Assembly: GCF_021735935.1 (NCBI RefSeq)
Contig: NZ_WMDZ01000001.1
Coordinates: 2,790,001 to 2,854,000, forward strand
DNA from: Sulfitobacter sp. M39
Lineage (GTDB): Bacteria; Pseudomonadota; Alphaproteobacteria; Rhodobacterales; Rhodobacteraceae
Direction: 5' to 3'
Length of the DNA stretch: 64,000 nucleotides
The notes under the pieces were generated by a model that saw only the letters and a program-made list of their open reading frames with translations, did not search any database and was not told the DNA's origin. Position numbers and translations under genes: made by a program. How positions within the stretch are numbered: position 1 is the stretch's first letter; each line of letters begins with the position of its first letter. Positions 56,934 through 64,000 of the stretch are shown one piece after another.

Positions 56934-57029
56934 GGTCATTCTCTCCTGATCGGCTGTTGCTCACTATATGGTGTGCAAAGCGGGTTCTCGCAAGGTTGAC
57001 TTCCGTTTGCGGTCAGGCTCAATCAGCGC

Positions 57030-57914
57030 ATGAATGCAATGCTCCCCTTCCCCGACCTGTCGCCCGAGATTTTCTCGTTCACCTTATTTGGCATGACCGT
57101 GGCCCTGCGCTGGTATGCGCTGGCCTATATCGTCGGCATCCTCGTTGGCTGGCGCATCGTTGTGCGCGCTGTTGAACGGCCCCGGCTTTGGGCGGGCAAT
57201 AGCCCCGTCATGACCAAACAGCAGGTCGAGGATCTGCTGTTCTGGGTCATTCTCGGCGTCATTCTGGGCGGGCGTCTGGGATATGTACTGTTCTATCAAC
57301 CGGGCTATTACCTCAGCAATCCCGCGCAGATCCTGCGGATCTGGGAGGGTGGCATGTCGTTCCACGGCGGCGCGCTTGGGGTGATCTTTGCGGGCATCGC
57401 CTATACCAAGCGTCATGGCATCAGCACGATCTCTACCGGTGATGTCGTCTGTCTGGGGCTGGCGCCCGGCCTGTTTCTGGGGCGTCTGGCGAATTTCATC
57501 AATGCAGAGCTTTGGGGCCGCCCCACCGATCTGCCCTGGGGCGTGGCCTTTCCCACGGTGGCCGCACAGGACTGCCCAGACATTGCGACGATCTGTGCGC
57601 GGCATCCCTCGCAGCTATACGAGGCGCTGCTTGAGGGGCTGATCCTTGGGGCCCTGCTGATCTATCTGGCATGGCGGCGCGGCGGGCTGAAATCCGAGGG
57701 GCTGATCGGCGGCGTCTTTCTGGCCGGCTACGGGGCCGCTCGTTTCATCGTCGAATTCGTACGCCAACCTGATGCGCAATTTGTCAGCGCCGACAACCCG
57801 CTGGGGCTGGCGTGGCATGTGAACGGCTGGGGGCTGACCATGGGCCAACTGCTGAGCCTGCCGATGATTGCCATCGGGGTGCTCCTGATCTTGCGGGCGA
57901 CGCGCAAGGCATGA
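57030..57914 (+). CDS. lgt: Prolipoprotein diacylglyceryl transferase
   Basis: Inner-membrane enzyme that transfers diacylglycerol to the lipobox cysteine of lipoproteins. The 294-residue protein has about seven membrane helices and the Lgt signature [13 protein letters not shown] at 151-163; MSFHGGALG and [13 protein letters not shown] are also present. Its start has a weak ribosome site. Its stop overlaps the next ATG (ATGA). Confidence 0.95.
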   Translation: MNAMLPFPDLSPEIFSFTLFGMTVALRWYALAYIVGILVGWRIVVRAVERPRLWAGNSPVMTKQQVEDLLFWVILGVILGGRLGYVLFYQPGYYLSNPAQILRIWEGGMSFHGGALGVIFAGIAYTKRHGISTISTGDVVCLGLAPGLFLGRLANFINAELWGRPTDLPWGVAFPTVAAQDCPDIATICARHPSQLYEALLEGLILGALLIYLAWRRGGLKSEGLIGGVFLAGYGAARFIVEFVRQPDAQFVSADNPLGLAWHVNGWGLTMGQLLSLPMIAIGVLLILRATRKA

Positions 57915-58975
57915 CCACACTGCGCGACATTCTACACAGCCGCATCGCGTCCAACGGGCCGATGCGGATCGACGAATATATGGTCACCTGCCTGCTGCAC
58001 CCGACGCAGGGCTATTACACCACCCGTGACCCCTTTGGCACCCAAGGCGATTTCACCACCGCCCCCGAGATCAGCCAGATGTTCGGAGAGCTGTTGGGCC
58101 TGTGTCTCGCGCAAAGCTGGATCGCCCAAGGCGCGCCCTCGGCCTTCACCTTGGCCGAGCTTGGCCCCGGCCGCGGCACCTTGATGGCCGATATCCTGCG
58201 CGCGACCCGTAACGTGCCCGGCTTTATCGAGGCGGCGCAAATTACTCTGGTAGAGGCGTCCCCGACGCTGCGCGATGTGCAGGCCAAGACCCTCGCGGGG
58301 CATCAGGTCACTTGGTCCGACGGGACCGACGACCTGCCCGACCAGCCGCTTTATCTGGTGGCGAATGAATTTTTCGACGCGCTGCCCATCCGCCAGTTCG
58401 TCCGTGGTGAAACATCGTGGCGCGAACGGCAAGTTGGGTTGGCCGACGGCGCGTTGAGCTTTGGGCTGGGGCCCGAACTGCCGCAACCCGCGCTGACCGA
58501 CCGGCTGGCCGATACCACGCCTGGCGATATGGTCGAGGATTGCACCCAGCTTGCGCCGATCCTCCACCCCGTGTCGGAACGGATCGCGACCCACGGCGGC
58601 ACCGCGCTGATCGTGGATTATGGCGACTGGCACAGTCTGGGCGAAACCTTGCAGGCGCTGCAAGGGCATGAAAAAGCCGATCCGCTGGCCGCCCCCGGCC
58701 AAGCCGATTTGACAGCACACGTCGATTTTGAAAAGCTTGCACTCGCAGCCGCACCGGCCAGCCACACTCGCATCACCCCGCAGGGCGTCTTTCTTGAACG
58801 CCTCGGGATCACACAACGCGCACAGTCGCTTGCCAAGGGGATGACCGAGGATGCGCTGAACGTCCATGTCGCCGCACATAGACGCTTGACGCATCCGTCA
58901 GAAATGGGAAATTTGTTTAAGGTGATGGGGATTTATCCTCCGCACCACAGCCCGCCCCCAGGATTGGAACCATGA
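57911..58975 (+). CDS. SAM-dependent methyltransferase, MidA/NDUFAF7-like
   Basis: A 354-residue protein of the MidA group, whose mitochondrial member NDUFAF7 dimethylates an arginine of a complex I subunit. It shows [42 protein letters not shown] (region ~38-62) and the SAM loop [17 protein letters not shown] (~82). It overlaps lgt by four bases and pgeF by four, an operon layout often seen in alphaproteobacteria. The substrate here is inferred. Confidence 0.92.
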   Translation: MTTLRDILHSRIASNGPMRIDEYMVTCLLHPTQGYYTTRDPFGTQGDFTTAPEISQMFGELLGLCLAQSWIAQGAPSAFTLAELGPGRGTLMADILRATRNVPGFIEAAQITLVEASPTLRDVQAKTLAGHQVTWSDGTDDLPDQPLYLVANEFFDALPIRQFVRGETSWRERQVGLADGALSFGLGPELPQPALTDRLADTTPGDMVEDCTQLAPILHPVSERIATHGGTALIVDYGDWHSLGETLQALQGHEKADPLAAPGQADLTAHVDFEKLALAAAPASHTRITPQGVFLERLGITQRAQSLAKGMTEDALNVHVAAHRRLTHPSEMGNLFKVMGIYPPHHSPPPGLEP

Positions 58976-59727
58976 CGCTGGAAATACTCACCTCCGATAG
59001 TCTTGGCGACGTGCGCCACGGGTTCTTTACGCGCCGCGGCGGTGCCTCCTCTGGCGTGTTTGCCGGGCTGAATTGCGGGGTCGGCAGTTCGGACCAGCGC
59101 GAAGTCGTAGAGATCAATCGTGCCCGTGTCGCCGATGCAATGGACGTAGCACCGAACCATCTGGTCGGCGTGCATCAGATTCATTCCGCCACCGTGATCA
59201 GCGTCGATGGCCCCCTGAACGAGAAACCCCGCGCCGATGCACTGGTCACCGCGACACCGGGGCTGGCCTTGTCGATCCTGACCGCTGACTGCCAACCTGT
59301 GCTGTTCCACGACGCAGAGGCCGGCGTGATCGGGGCGGCGCATGCTGGTTGGCGCGGCGCGCTTGACGGGGTGCTGACCGCCACGGTCCAGGCGATGGAA
59401 GGCCTTGGAGCCACACGCGACAATATCACAGCGGTGATCGGCCCCTGCATCAGCCAGCGCGCCTATGAGGTCGGGCCAGAGTTCATCGACGCATTCCTAG
59501 CAGAAGATCCGACATTCGCCCGCTATTTCGCAAATGGTGCCGATGACCGGATGCAGTTCGACCTTGCGGGCTTTGGCCTAAACCGCCTGCGCGCGGCGGG
59601 TGTGGGCCATGCGGAATGGACGCGCCACTGCACCTATAGCGATGCCGATCGTTTCTATAGCTACCGCCGCAGCACCCACGCGAAAGAGGCTGACTATGGC
59701 CGGCTGATCGCGGCGATTGTGCTGTAG
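58972..59727 (+). CDS. pgeF: Purine nucleoside phosphorylase / laccase-domain protein PgeF
   Basis: A 251-residue YfiH/DUF152 protein; the family corrects peptidoglycan errors or acts as a purine nucleoside phosphorylase/adenosine deaminase. Metal ligands are seen in GVHQIHSA, LTADCQPVLF and AAHAGWRG, and the tail RFYSYRRSTHAKEADYGR is typical. Its start overlaps the midA-like gene. Confidence 0.94.
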   Translation: MTLEILTSDSLGDVRHGFFTRRGGASSGVFAGLNCGVGSSDQREVVEINRARVADAMDVAPNHLVGVHQIHSATVISVDGPLNEKPRADALVTATPGLALSILTADCQPVLFHDAEAGVIGAAHAGWRGALDGVLTATVQAMEGLGATRDNITAVIGPCISQRAYEVGPEFIDAFLAEDPTFARYFANGADDRMQFDLAGFGLNRLRAAGVGHAEWTRHCTYSDADRFYSYRRSTHAKEADYGRLIAAIVL

Positions 59728-59731
59728 TAGC

Positions 59732-59777
59732 GTGAATTTAGGCAGAAATGCGACAGGCACCTGCCCAAATTTCGCCC
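59732..59777 (+). other. Imperfect hairpin after pgeF
   Basis: GAATTTAGGCAG near 59732 and CTGCCCAAATTTC near 59765 can pair with one mismatch, just after the pgeF stop. It may be a weak transcription end. Confidence 0.35.
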
Positions 59778-59994
59778 CATAACCGGCCGGCAGGCTGTTT
59801 GAATGGCGGTGTATTTTCTACCACAGGTCATAAATTCAAGGACATTCAACGTTTTCGAGCGGGTGCCACAAATCGCGCCGAGGCCTTCTCAAATTATCTG
59901 TATTTTTTCCCGAAATGCCCAATCGGTGCCCGAAAGCATTTGCATAGTGATCCTCGACGAAAGGGCATTGCCCATAGACAATAGGATACAGAGC

Positions 59995-60138
59995 ATGAAA
60001 ACCAACGCACGCTTCATCAAATCGGTTATCGACGCTTCCAACAAGGAAGGCGTGAACCTGCCTTGGTCCCGTGGCACACGCCGCGCCGCATTTATCGCGA
60101 AACGCGCTGCCCTGACATCCCAGCAAAAAGCCGCCTGA
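59995..60138 (+). CDS. Small basic protein, 47 residues
   Basis: A short gene with MKTNARFIKSVIDASNKEGV, then NLPWSRGTRRAAFIAKR. It is helical, strongly basic and soluble; I recall similar ~47-residue proteins in many Rhodobacterales, but no function. AGGATACAG precedes the ATG. It is a single unit with ~270 bases of upstream sequence and a terminator at 60207. Confidence 0.75.
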   Translation: MKTNARFIKSVIDASNKEGVNLPWSRGTRRAAFIAKRAALTSQQKAA

Positions 60139-60206
60139 ACAGGGTCGGCTTACGGCCTGGGGGATTAACAGGCCAGCTGGTGACCCTGCACGCGACGGGC
60201 GGGTGC

Positions 60207-60230
60207 CCGTCTGCACAGACGGTTTTTGTT
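60207..60230 (+). terminator. Rho-independent terminator of the 47-residue gene
   Basis: CCGTC (60207-60211) and GACGG (60218-60222) with loop TGCACA, followed by TTTTTGTT. Two further base pairs could form in the loop. Confidence 0.8.
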
Positions 60231-60341
60231 ACCGATCACAAACACACTATGCGCGCGGGTATCTCTCGCGCGGATTAATCTGGATCGCAGGTGTTTCAGC
60301 GGGGGCTAGGCACTTGGGATCGACCAAATAAAGGTCACGTT

Positions 60342-61124
60342 ATGACATTGCATACTGCCCCTGATTTCATCCCCTCCCCTACACATACGGCGCAATCAGC
60401 AGCCTCCCGCTCGGTTCTGCGGGAGGCGCGTGCCCGATCCACCGGACGCACCCGCGCGTATGAGATTGCGGTGCTGCGTCAGGACGGCTCCGTCTTTGTG
60501 ACCGAAGGCTACGCCCCTGCCACACCGTTGTTCGAAGAACCGTTTTCCGCTTTCGCCCACGGCACGTTGATCCGCACGACCCAAGGGGAAGTCCCGGTCG
60601 AAGACCTTTGCCCCGGTGACCGGATCGTACAAGCCGACGGGCAGCAAGCCCCGCTTCTTTGGGTTGGATCAAGCAAGTTCGTCCCTGCGGATATCGGCCA
60701 TCGCACGCCGCTTGTACGGGTCATGGCCGATAGTCTGGGGCTGGCGCGCCCCTCTGGTTTCCTGACCTTCGGCCCCGCTGCGCGCATCCTGCATACGCCA
60801 CAAAGCCTTCGCGGCGCAGAGCGGACGCGCAAGGTCTTTACCCTGATGCGAGATCTGGTGGACGGGGTGAATATAATCGAAATTCAGCCTCCGACGCCGG
60901 TACGGCTGTATCACTTGGGTCTTGCCCGTCATGCCGCGATCAGCGTCAGCGGCTTGGAGATGGAGACATTTCACCCCGGACCGTCGACAATCGCCGCCCT
61001 ACCGCTACATCAGCGTGACGCGTTTTTATCAATGTTTCCGCATATCAGTGGTGCCAAAGATTTTGGCCCGCTGTGTCACCCCCGTGCGTCAGAACGGTCA
61101 GACCCGATCTACGCTGCGCAATAG
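60342..61124 (+). CDS. Hint-domain (hedgehog/intein-like) protein, probably non-cleaving
   Basis: A 260-residue protein with a hedgehog/intein (Hint) domain from about 68: AFAHGTLIRTTQGEVPVEDL, then PGDRIVQADG, the typical first strands. The nucleophile Cys/Ser expected just before the GTxI motif is an alanine (FSAFAHGT), and I see no HN dipeptide end. It is thus a degenerate Hint protein, as are many in Rhodobacterales next to RTX/hemolysin-type repeats, which it lacks. AAAGGTCAC precedes the ATG. Confidence 0.85.
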   Translation: MTLHTAPDFIPSPTHTAQSAASRSVLREARARSTGRTRAYEIAVLRQDGSVFVTEGYAPATPLFEEPFSAFAHGTLIRTTQGEVPVEDLCPGDRIVQADGQQAPLLWVGSSKFVPADIGHRTPLVRVMADSLGLARPSGFLTFGPAARILHTPQSLRGAERTRKVFTLMRDLVDGVNIIEIQPPTPVRLYHLGLARHAAISVSGLEMETFHPGPSTIAALPLHQRDAFLSMFPHISGAKDFGPLCHPRASERSDPIYAAQ

Positions 61125-61127
61125 CCC

Positions 61128-61628
61128 TTAGGGTTCGCTTTTCAGACGGCTTTCCAGCACATCAAAAGGCACGCCCGGTTCGTCTTTGGCCGGGCGGATC
61201 ACAAGGCTGGTTTTGACGCTTTCCACATTGGGCGTCGTCAGCAGTTGTCCGGTCAGAAAGCTCTGGAAGCTCGACAGATCGGGGGCGACGCATTTCAGCA
61301 GGAAATCCACCTCGCCGTTGAGCATGTGACATTCGCGGACCAGCGGCCAACTGCGGCACTTCTCTTCAAAGGCGGTGAGGTCGGATTCAGCCTGGCTGGC
61401 CAGACCGACCATCGCAAAGACCTGTACCTCGAACCCCAGCTCGCGCGCGTTAACATTCGCGTGGTAGCCGCGGATATATCCGCTTTCCTCAAGGGTTCGG
61501 ACCCGGCGCAGGCACGGCGGTGCAGAGATGCCTACACGTTTGGCCAACTCAACGTTGGTCATGCGCCCGTCCGCCTGCAATTCGGCTAAAATTTTCCGAT
61601 CAATCGGATCAAGCCGCGTCCCTGCCAT
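61128..61628 (-). CDS. Lrp/AsnC family transcriptional regulator
   Basis: A 166-residue feast/famine regulator. The N-terminal helix-turn-helix is LDPIDRKILAELQADGRMTN, then ELAKRVGISAPPCLRRVRTLE at ~28-48; the C-terminal RAM ligand domain follows. It is divergent from trxB, as in many roseobacters, and may autoregulate. It could respond to an amino acid such as leucine. Confidence 0.94.
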   Translation of the reverse strand: MAGTRLDPIDRKILAELQADGRMTNVELAKRVGISAPPCLRRVRTLEESGYIRGYHANVNARELGFEVQVFAMVGLASQAESDLTAFEEKCRSWPLVRECHMLNGEVDFLLKCVAPDLSSFQSFLTGQLLTTPNVESVKTSLVIRPAKDEPGVPFDVLESRLKSEP

Positions 61629-61661
61629 AATACCCCCATAGGATTTTCAATTGTTATAGCA

Positions 61662-61674
61662 CCAACATCGTTGG
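61662..61674. promoter_or_regulatory. Dyad CCAAC-atc-GTTGG upstream of lrp
   Basis: A perfect 5-bp inverted repeat with a 3-base spacer about 34 bases before the Lrp start, within the 219-base gap to trxB. It is a candidate autoregulation site. Confidence 0.4.
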
Positions 61675-61847
61675 ACGCAATAATCTTTCGCCGGTGCGCA
61701 ATGTTCTGAATTCAAGCAAAAATCAACCGCATTTTCGATGACGGCGATCTTTGCAGGGCGGATATGCAAACTTGGGGTTTAAGGCAACCCGAGGGGCGTC
61801 TATATCGGTTGGAACGCAACAAATGATACATTCTGGGGTTCTTTATC

Positions 61848-62852
61848 ATGGCCGAAACTCGCGAAACCAAGCTTTTGATCATCGGCTCCGGCCCTGCTGG
61901 ATATACTGCCGGTGTCTATGCCAGCCGCGCGATGCTGAACCCGATCCTTGTACAAGGCATCGAACCGGGCGGGCAGTTGACCACCACGACCGAGGTTGAA
62001 AACTGGCCCGGCGACAGCGAGGTCCAGGGCCCCGATCTGATGATCCGCATGCAGGACCACGCCAAGGCGATGGGGACCGAGATCATCGGCGACATCATCA
62101 CCGATCTGGACCTCTCCAGCCGCCCCTTCCACGCCAAGGGCGACAGCGGCACGACCTATGTGGCCGACGCGGTGATCCTTGCAACAGGCGCACGGGCAAA
62201 ATGGCTGGGGCTTGAGACCGAAGAGAAGTTCAAAGGCTTCGGCGTTTCGGCCTGTGCCACCTGCGACGGCTTCTTCTATCGCAATCAGGAAATCGTGGTC
62301 ATCGGGGGGGGCAACACCGCCGTGGAAGAAGCGCTGTTCCTGACCAACTTCGCCTCCAAGGTCACCTTGATCCACCGCCGAGACGAGCTGCGCGCCGAGA
62401 AGATCCTGATCGACCGACTGATGAAGAACCCCAAGATCGAACCACTGTGGTTCCACCAACTGGATGAGGTCTATGGCACCGATGCGCCACTTGGTGTCGA
62501 AGGGGTCAAGGTCAAGCACGTCGAAACCGGCGAAATCACCGATATCCCGTGCAAAGGTGTCTTCGTCGCCATCGGCCACGCGCCCGCGAATGAACTGGTC
62601 AAGGATACGCTGGAAACGCATATGGGTGGCTATGTCGTCACCAAGCCGGACAGCACCGAAACCTCTGTCCCCGGGGTATTCGCGGCGGGCGACCTGACCG
62701 ACCACAAATACCGTCAGGCCGTGACCAGCGCCGGCATGGGCTGCATGGCCGCGCTAGAGGCCGAACGATTCCTTGCAGAGGTTGGCGATGACGAAGGCAA
62801 AGACACCTCGCTGCCGCTTGGCTATGGGGCCGAGGTAAAGGACGACGCATAA
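61848..62852 (+). CDS. trxB: Thioredoxin reductase
   Basis: FAD enzyme that reduces thioredoxin with NADPH. The 334-residue product has the FAD loop [13 protein letters not shown] (~10-22), the redox pair Cys136/Cys139 in [10 protein letters not shown], the NADPH loop [13 protein letters not shown] and the closing [16 protein letters not shown] hairpin at 62871 follows. Confidence 0.97.
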   Translation: MAETRETKLLIIGSGPAGYTAGVYASRAMLNPILVQGIEPGGQLTTTTEVENWPGDSEVQGPDLMIRMQDHAKAMGTEIIGDIITDLDLSSRPFHAKGDSGTTYVADAVILATGARAKWLGLETEEKFKGFGVSACATCDGFFYRNQEIVVIGGGNTAVEEALFLTNFASKVTLIHRRDELRAEKILIDRLMKNPKIEPLWFHQLDEVYGTDAPLGVEGVKVKHVETGEITDIPCKGVFVAIGHAPANELVKDTLETHMGGYVVTKPDSTETSVPGVFAAGDLTDHKYRQAVTSAGMGCMAALEAERFLAEVGDDEGKDTSLPLGYGAEVKDDA

Positions 62853-62870
62853 CGTTCGCCTAGGATGGCA

Positions 62871-62903
62871 TTTGCTGGGATAAGATTGCCTTTTCCCAGC
62901 AAA
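62871..62903. other. Perfect 10-bp hairpin after trxB
   Basis: TTTGCTGGGA (62871-62880) and TCCCAGCAAA (62894-62903) pair across a 13-base loop, 18 bases after the trxB stop. The A run follows instead of a T run, so it is not a classic rightward terminator. Confidence 0.5.
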
Positions 62904-63019
62904 AAACACGTCGCTGTCCGTAATTCGCCGCAAAGCGGCTACAAAGGTTGCCTAGCCCAATCGGTGCGGTCTATCAGCCCGAATATTCGAATTTGAACCT
63001 AAAATATTGCGAGACGCCC

Positions 63020-64000
63020 ATGCAAACGCCCAACCTTGCTCCAATCCCTGAACTCTATGTCTCTTACGACTCGGCGCAGAAGCTGAAGGTGGAAGCTGGC
63101 GACCTGGTCAGCCATGACCTGACGCCGCGCCAGATCTGCGATCTAGAGCTGCTGATGAACGGTGGCTTCAACCCTCTTAAGGGTTTCTTGACCGAAGAAG
63201 ACTATGACGGTGTTGTCGAAAACATGCGTCTGGCAGATGGGTCGCTGTGGCCGATGCCGATCAACCTTGATGTGTCCGAGAAGTTTGCCGAAGGGCTCGA
63301 GATCGGGCAGGACATTGCGCTGCGCGATCAGGAAGGCGTGATTTTGGCGGTCATGACCGTCACCGACCGCTGGGTCCCGAACAAGGCCCGCGAAGCCGAG
63401 AAAGTCTTTGGCGCGGACGACAGCGCGCATCCGGCGGTGAACTATCTGCACAACACCGCGGGCAACGTCTATCTGGGCGGCCCTGTGACCGGCATCCAGC
63501 AGCCCGTCCACTATGATTTCAAGGCGCGTCGCGACACGCCGAACGAGCTGCGTGCCTATTTCCGCAAGATGGGCTGGCGCAAGGTTGTGGCCTTCCAGAC
63601 CCGCAACCCCCTGCACCGCGCGCACCAGGAACTGACCTTCCGCGCCGCGCGTGAAGCGCAGGCGAACCTCCTGATCCACCCCGTTGTCGGCCTGACCAAG
63701 CCGGGCGATGTGGACCACTTTACCCGCGTGCGCTGCTACGAGGCCGTGCTGAACAAATACCCCGCCGCCACCACCGCGATGAGCCTGCTGAACCTTGCAA
63801 TGCGCATGGCCGGCCCCCGAGAGGCCGTGTGGCACGGTCTGATCCGCAAGAACCACGGCTGCACCCATTTTATCGTGGGCCGCGACCATGCGGGCCCCGG
63901 CAAGAACTCTGCCGGTGAGGATTTCTATGGCCCCTATGACGCACAGGATCTATTCCGCGCCCATGAGGACGAAATGGGCATCGAAATGGTTGACTTCAAA
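63020..64000 (+). CDS. sat: Sulfate adenylyltransferase (3' end beyond window)
   Basis: ATP sulfurylase, which activates sulfate to APS for assimilation; 327 residues are seen and the frame is open at the edge. It shows the N-terminal PUA-like part ([24 protein letters not shown] ~34-57 by position), the catalytic [16 protein letters not shown] (~191), and [23 protein letters not shown]. Homologues in Rhodobacterales often have a C-terminal APS kinase (CysC) domain; that part, if present, is outside. ATG 63020. Confidence 0.94.
   Translation, partial: MQTPNLAPIPELYVSYDSAQKLKVEAGDLVSHDLTPRQICDLELLMNGGFNPLKGFLTEEDYDGVVENMRLADGSLWPMPINLDVSEKFAEGLEIGQDIALRDQEGVILAVMTVTDRWVPNKAREAEKVFGADDSAHPAVNYLHNTAGNVYLGGPVTGIQQPVHYDFKARRDTPNELRAYFRKMGWRKVVAFQTRNPLHRAHQELTFRAAREAQANLLIHPVVGLTKPGDVDHFTRVRCYEAVLNKYPAATTAMSLLNLAMRMAGPREAVWHGLIRKNHGCTHFIVGRDHAGPGKNSAGEDFYGPYDAQDLFRAHEDEMGIEMVDFK

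Noticed and set aside
62871..62903. Rho-independent terminator of trxB
   Set aside because: The hairpin is perfect, but it is followed by an A run, not a T run, in the trxB direction; kept only as an unassigned hairpin.

Overview
The window looks like chromosomal core DNA from a marine alphaproteobacterium of the Rhodobacterales (Roseobacter group; a Sulfitobacter-like genus is my guess). The grounds are an Irr-type Fur regulator divergent from fabA-fabB-fabI, an Lrp/trxB divergent pair, quinone-type pyrD, fused malic enzyme-phosphotransacetylase, many GC-rich 'Ala-Gly-Asp' proteins and small proteins of the kind seen in that order. I place about 64 protein genes, two of them cut by the window ends (an OmpA-like gene at the left edge, ATP sulfurylase at the right edge). 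I see no tRNA, rRNA, CRISPR, phage or insertion sequence.

Layout. 1-8.1 kb: OmpA-like fragment, miaB, an unknown gene, irr // fabA-fabB-fabI (unsaturated fatty acid synthesis), an rRNA methyltransferase-like gene and an SlyD-like isomerase. 8.2-13.6 kb: six tightly packed, partly overlapping catabolic genes (haloacid dehalogenase, hydrolase, PLP dehydratase, pcaD, hydrolase, pcaB), i.e. a piece of the protocatechuate pathway without pcaC or pcaHG. 13.7-16.4 kb: gcdH with a divergent LysR regulator and a cupredoxin-like secreted protein. 16.5-22.4 kb: a periplasmic nucleotidase, two small-domain proteins, pyrD, a MATE pump and two tandem hotdog thioesterases. 22.5-31.6 kb: two paralogous MerR regulators around an orphan LuxR, then a beta-oxidation operon (acyl-CoA dehydrogenase, GST, thiolase, fadJ) with two small unknown genes in it. 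31.7-39.4 kb: sulfotransferase, GNAT, membrane and SPOR-domain proteins, then the pyrimidine/deoxynucleoside salvage operon cdd-deoA-deoB...upp. 39.6-48.2 kb: maeB, prpE, CsbD, nadK // glyA and small genes. 48.4-56.4 kb: carB, a FabH-like synthase, tdk, and a reverse-strand operon ybjN-like-proC-csaA-hydroxyacid dehydrogenase. 56.7-64 kb: ubiK, lgt-midA-like-pgeF operon, a 47-residue basic protein, a degenerate Hint protein, lrp // trxB, and sat.

Most neighbourhoods are housekeeping. The less ordinary signals are (i) two families of dispersed intergenic palindromic repeats, one with a compensatory base-pair change between copies, (ii) the incomplete protocatechuate cluster carrying extra enzymes, (iii) the MerR/LuxR/MerR block with an unexplained 69-residue gene and operator-like dyads, (iv) a Hint domain and a cupredoxin that have both lost their usual functional residues, and (v) a 331-base gene-free gap with a perfect DnaA-box match. 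I did not find a clearly new multi-gene system such as a defence island. All start sites and operators are read by eye; no alignments or database searches were run.
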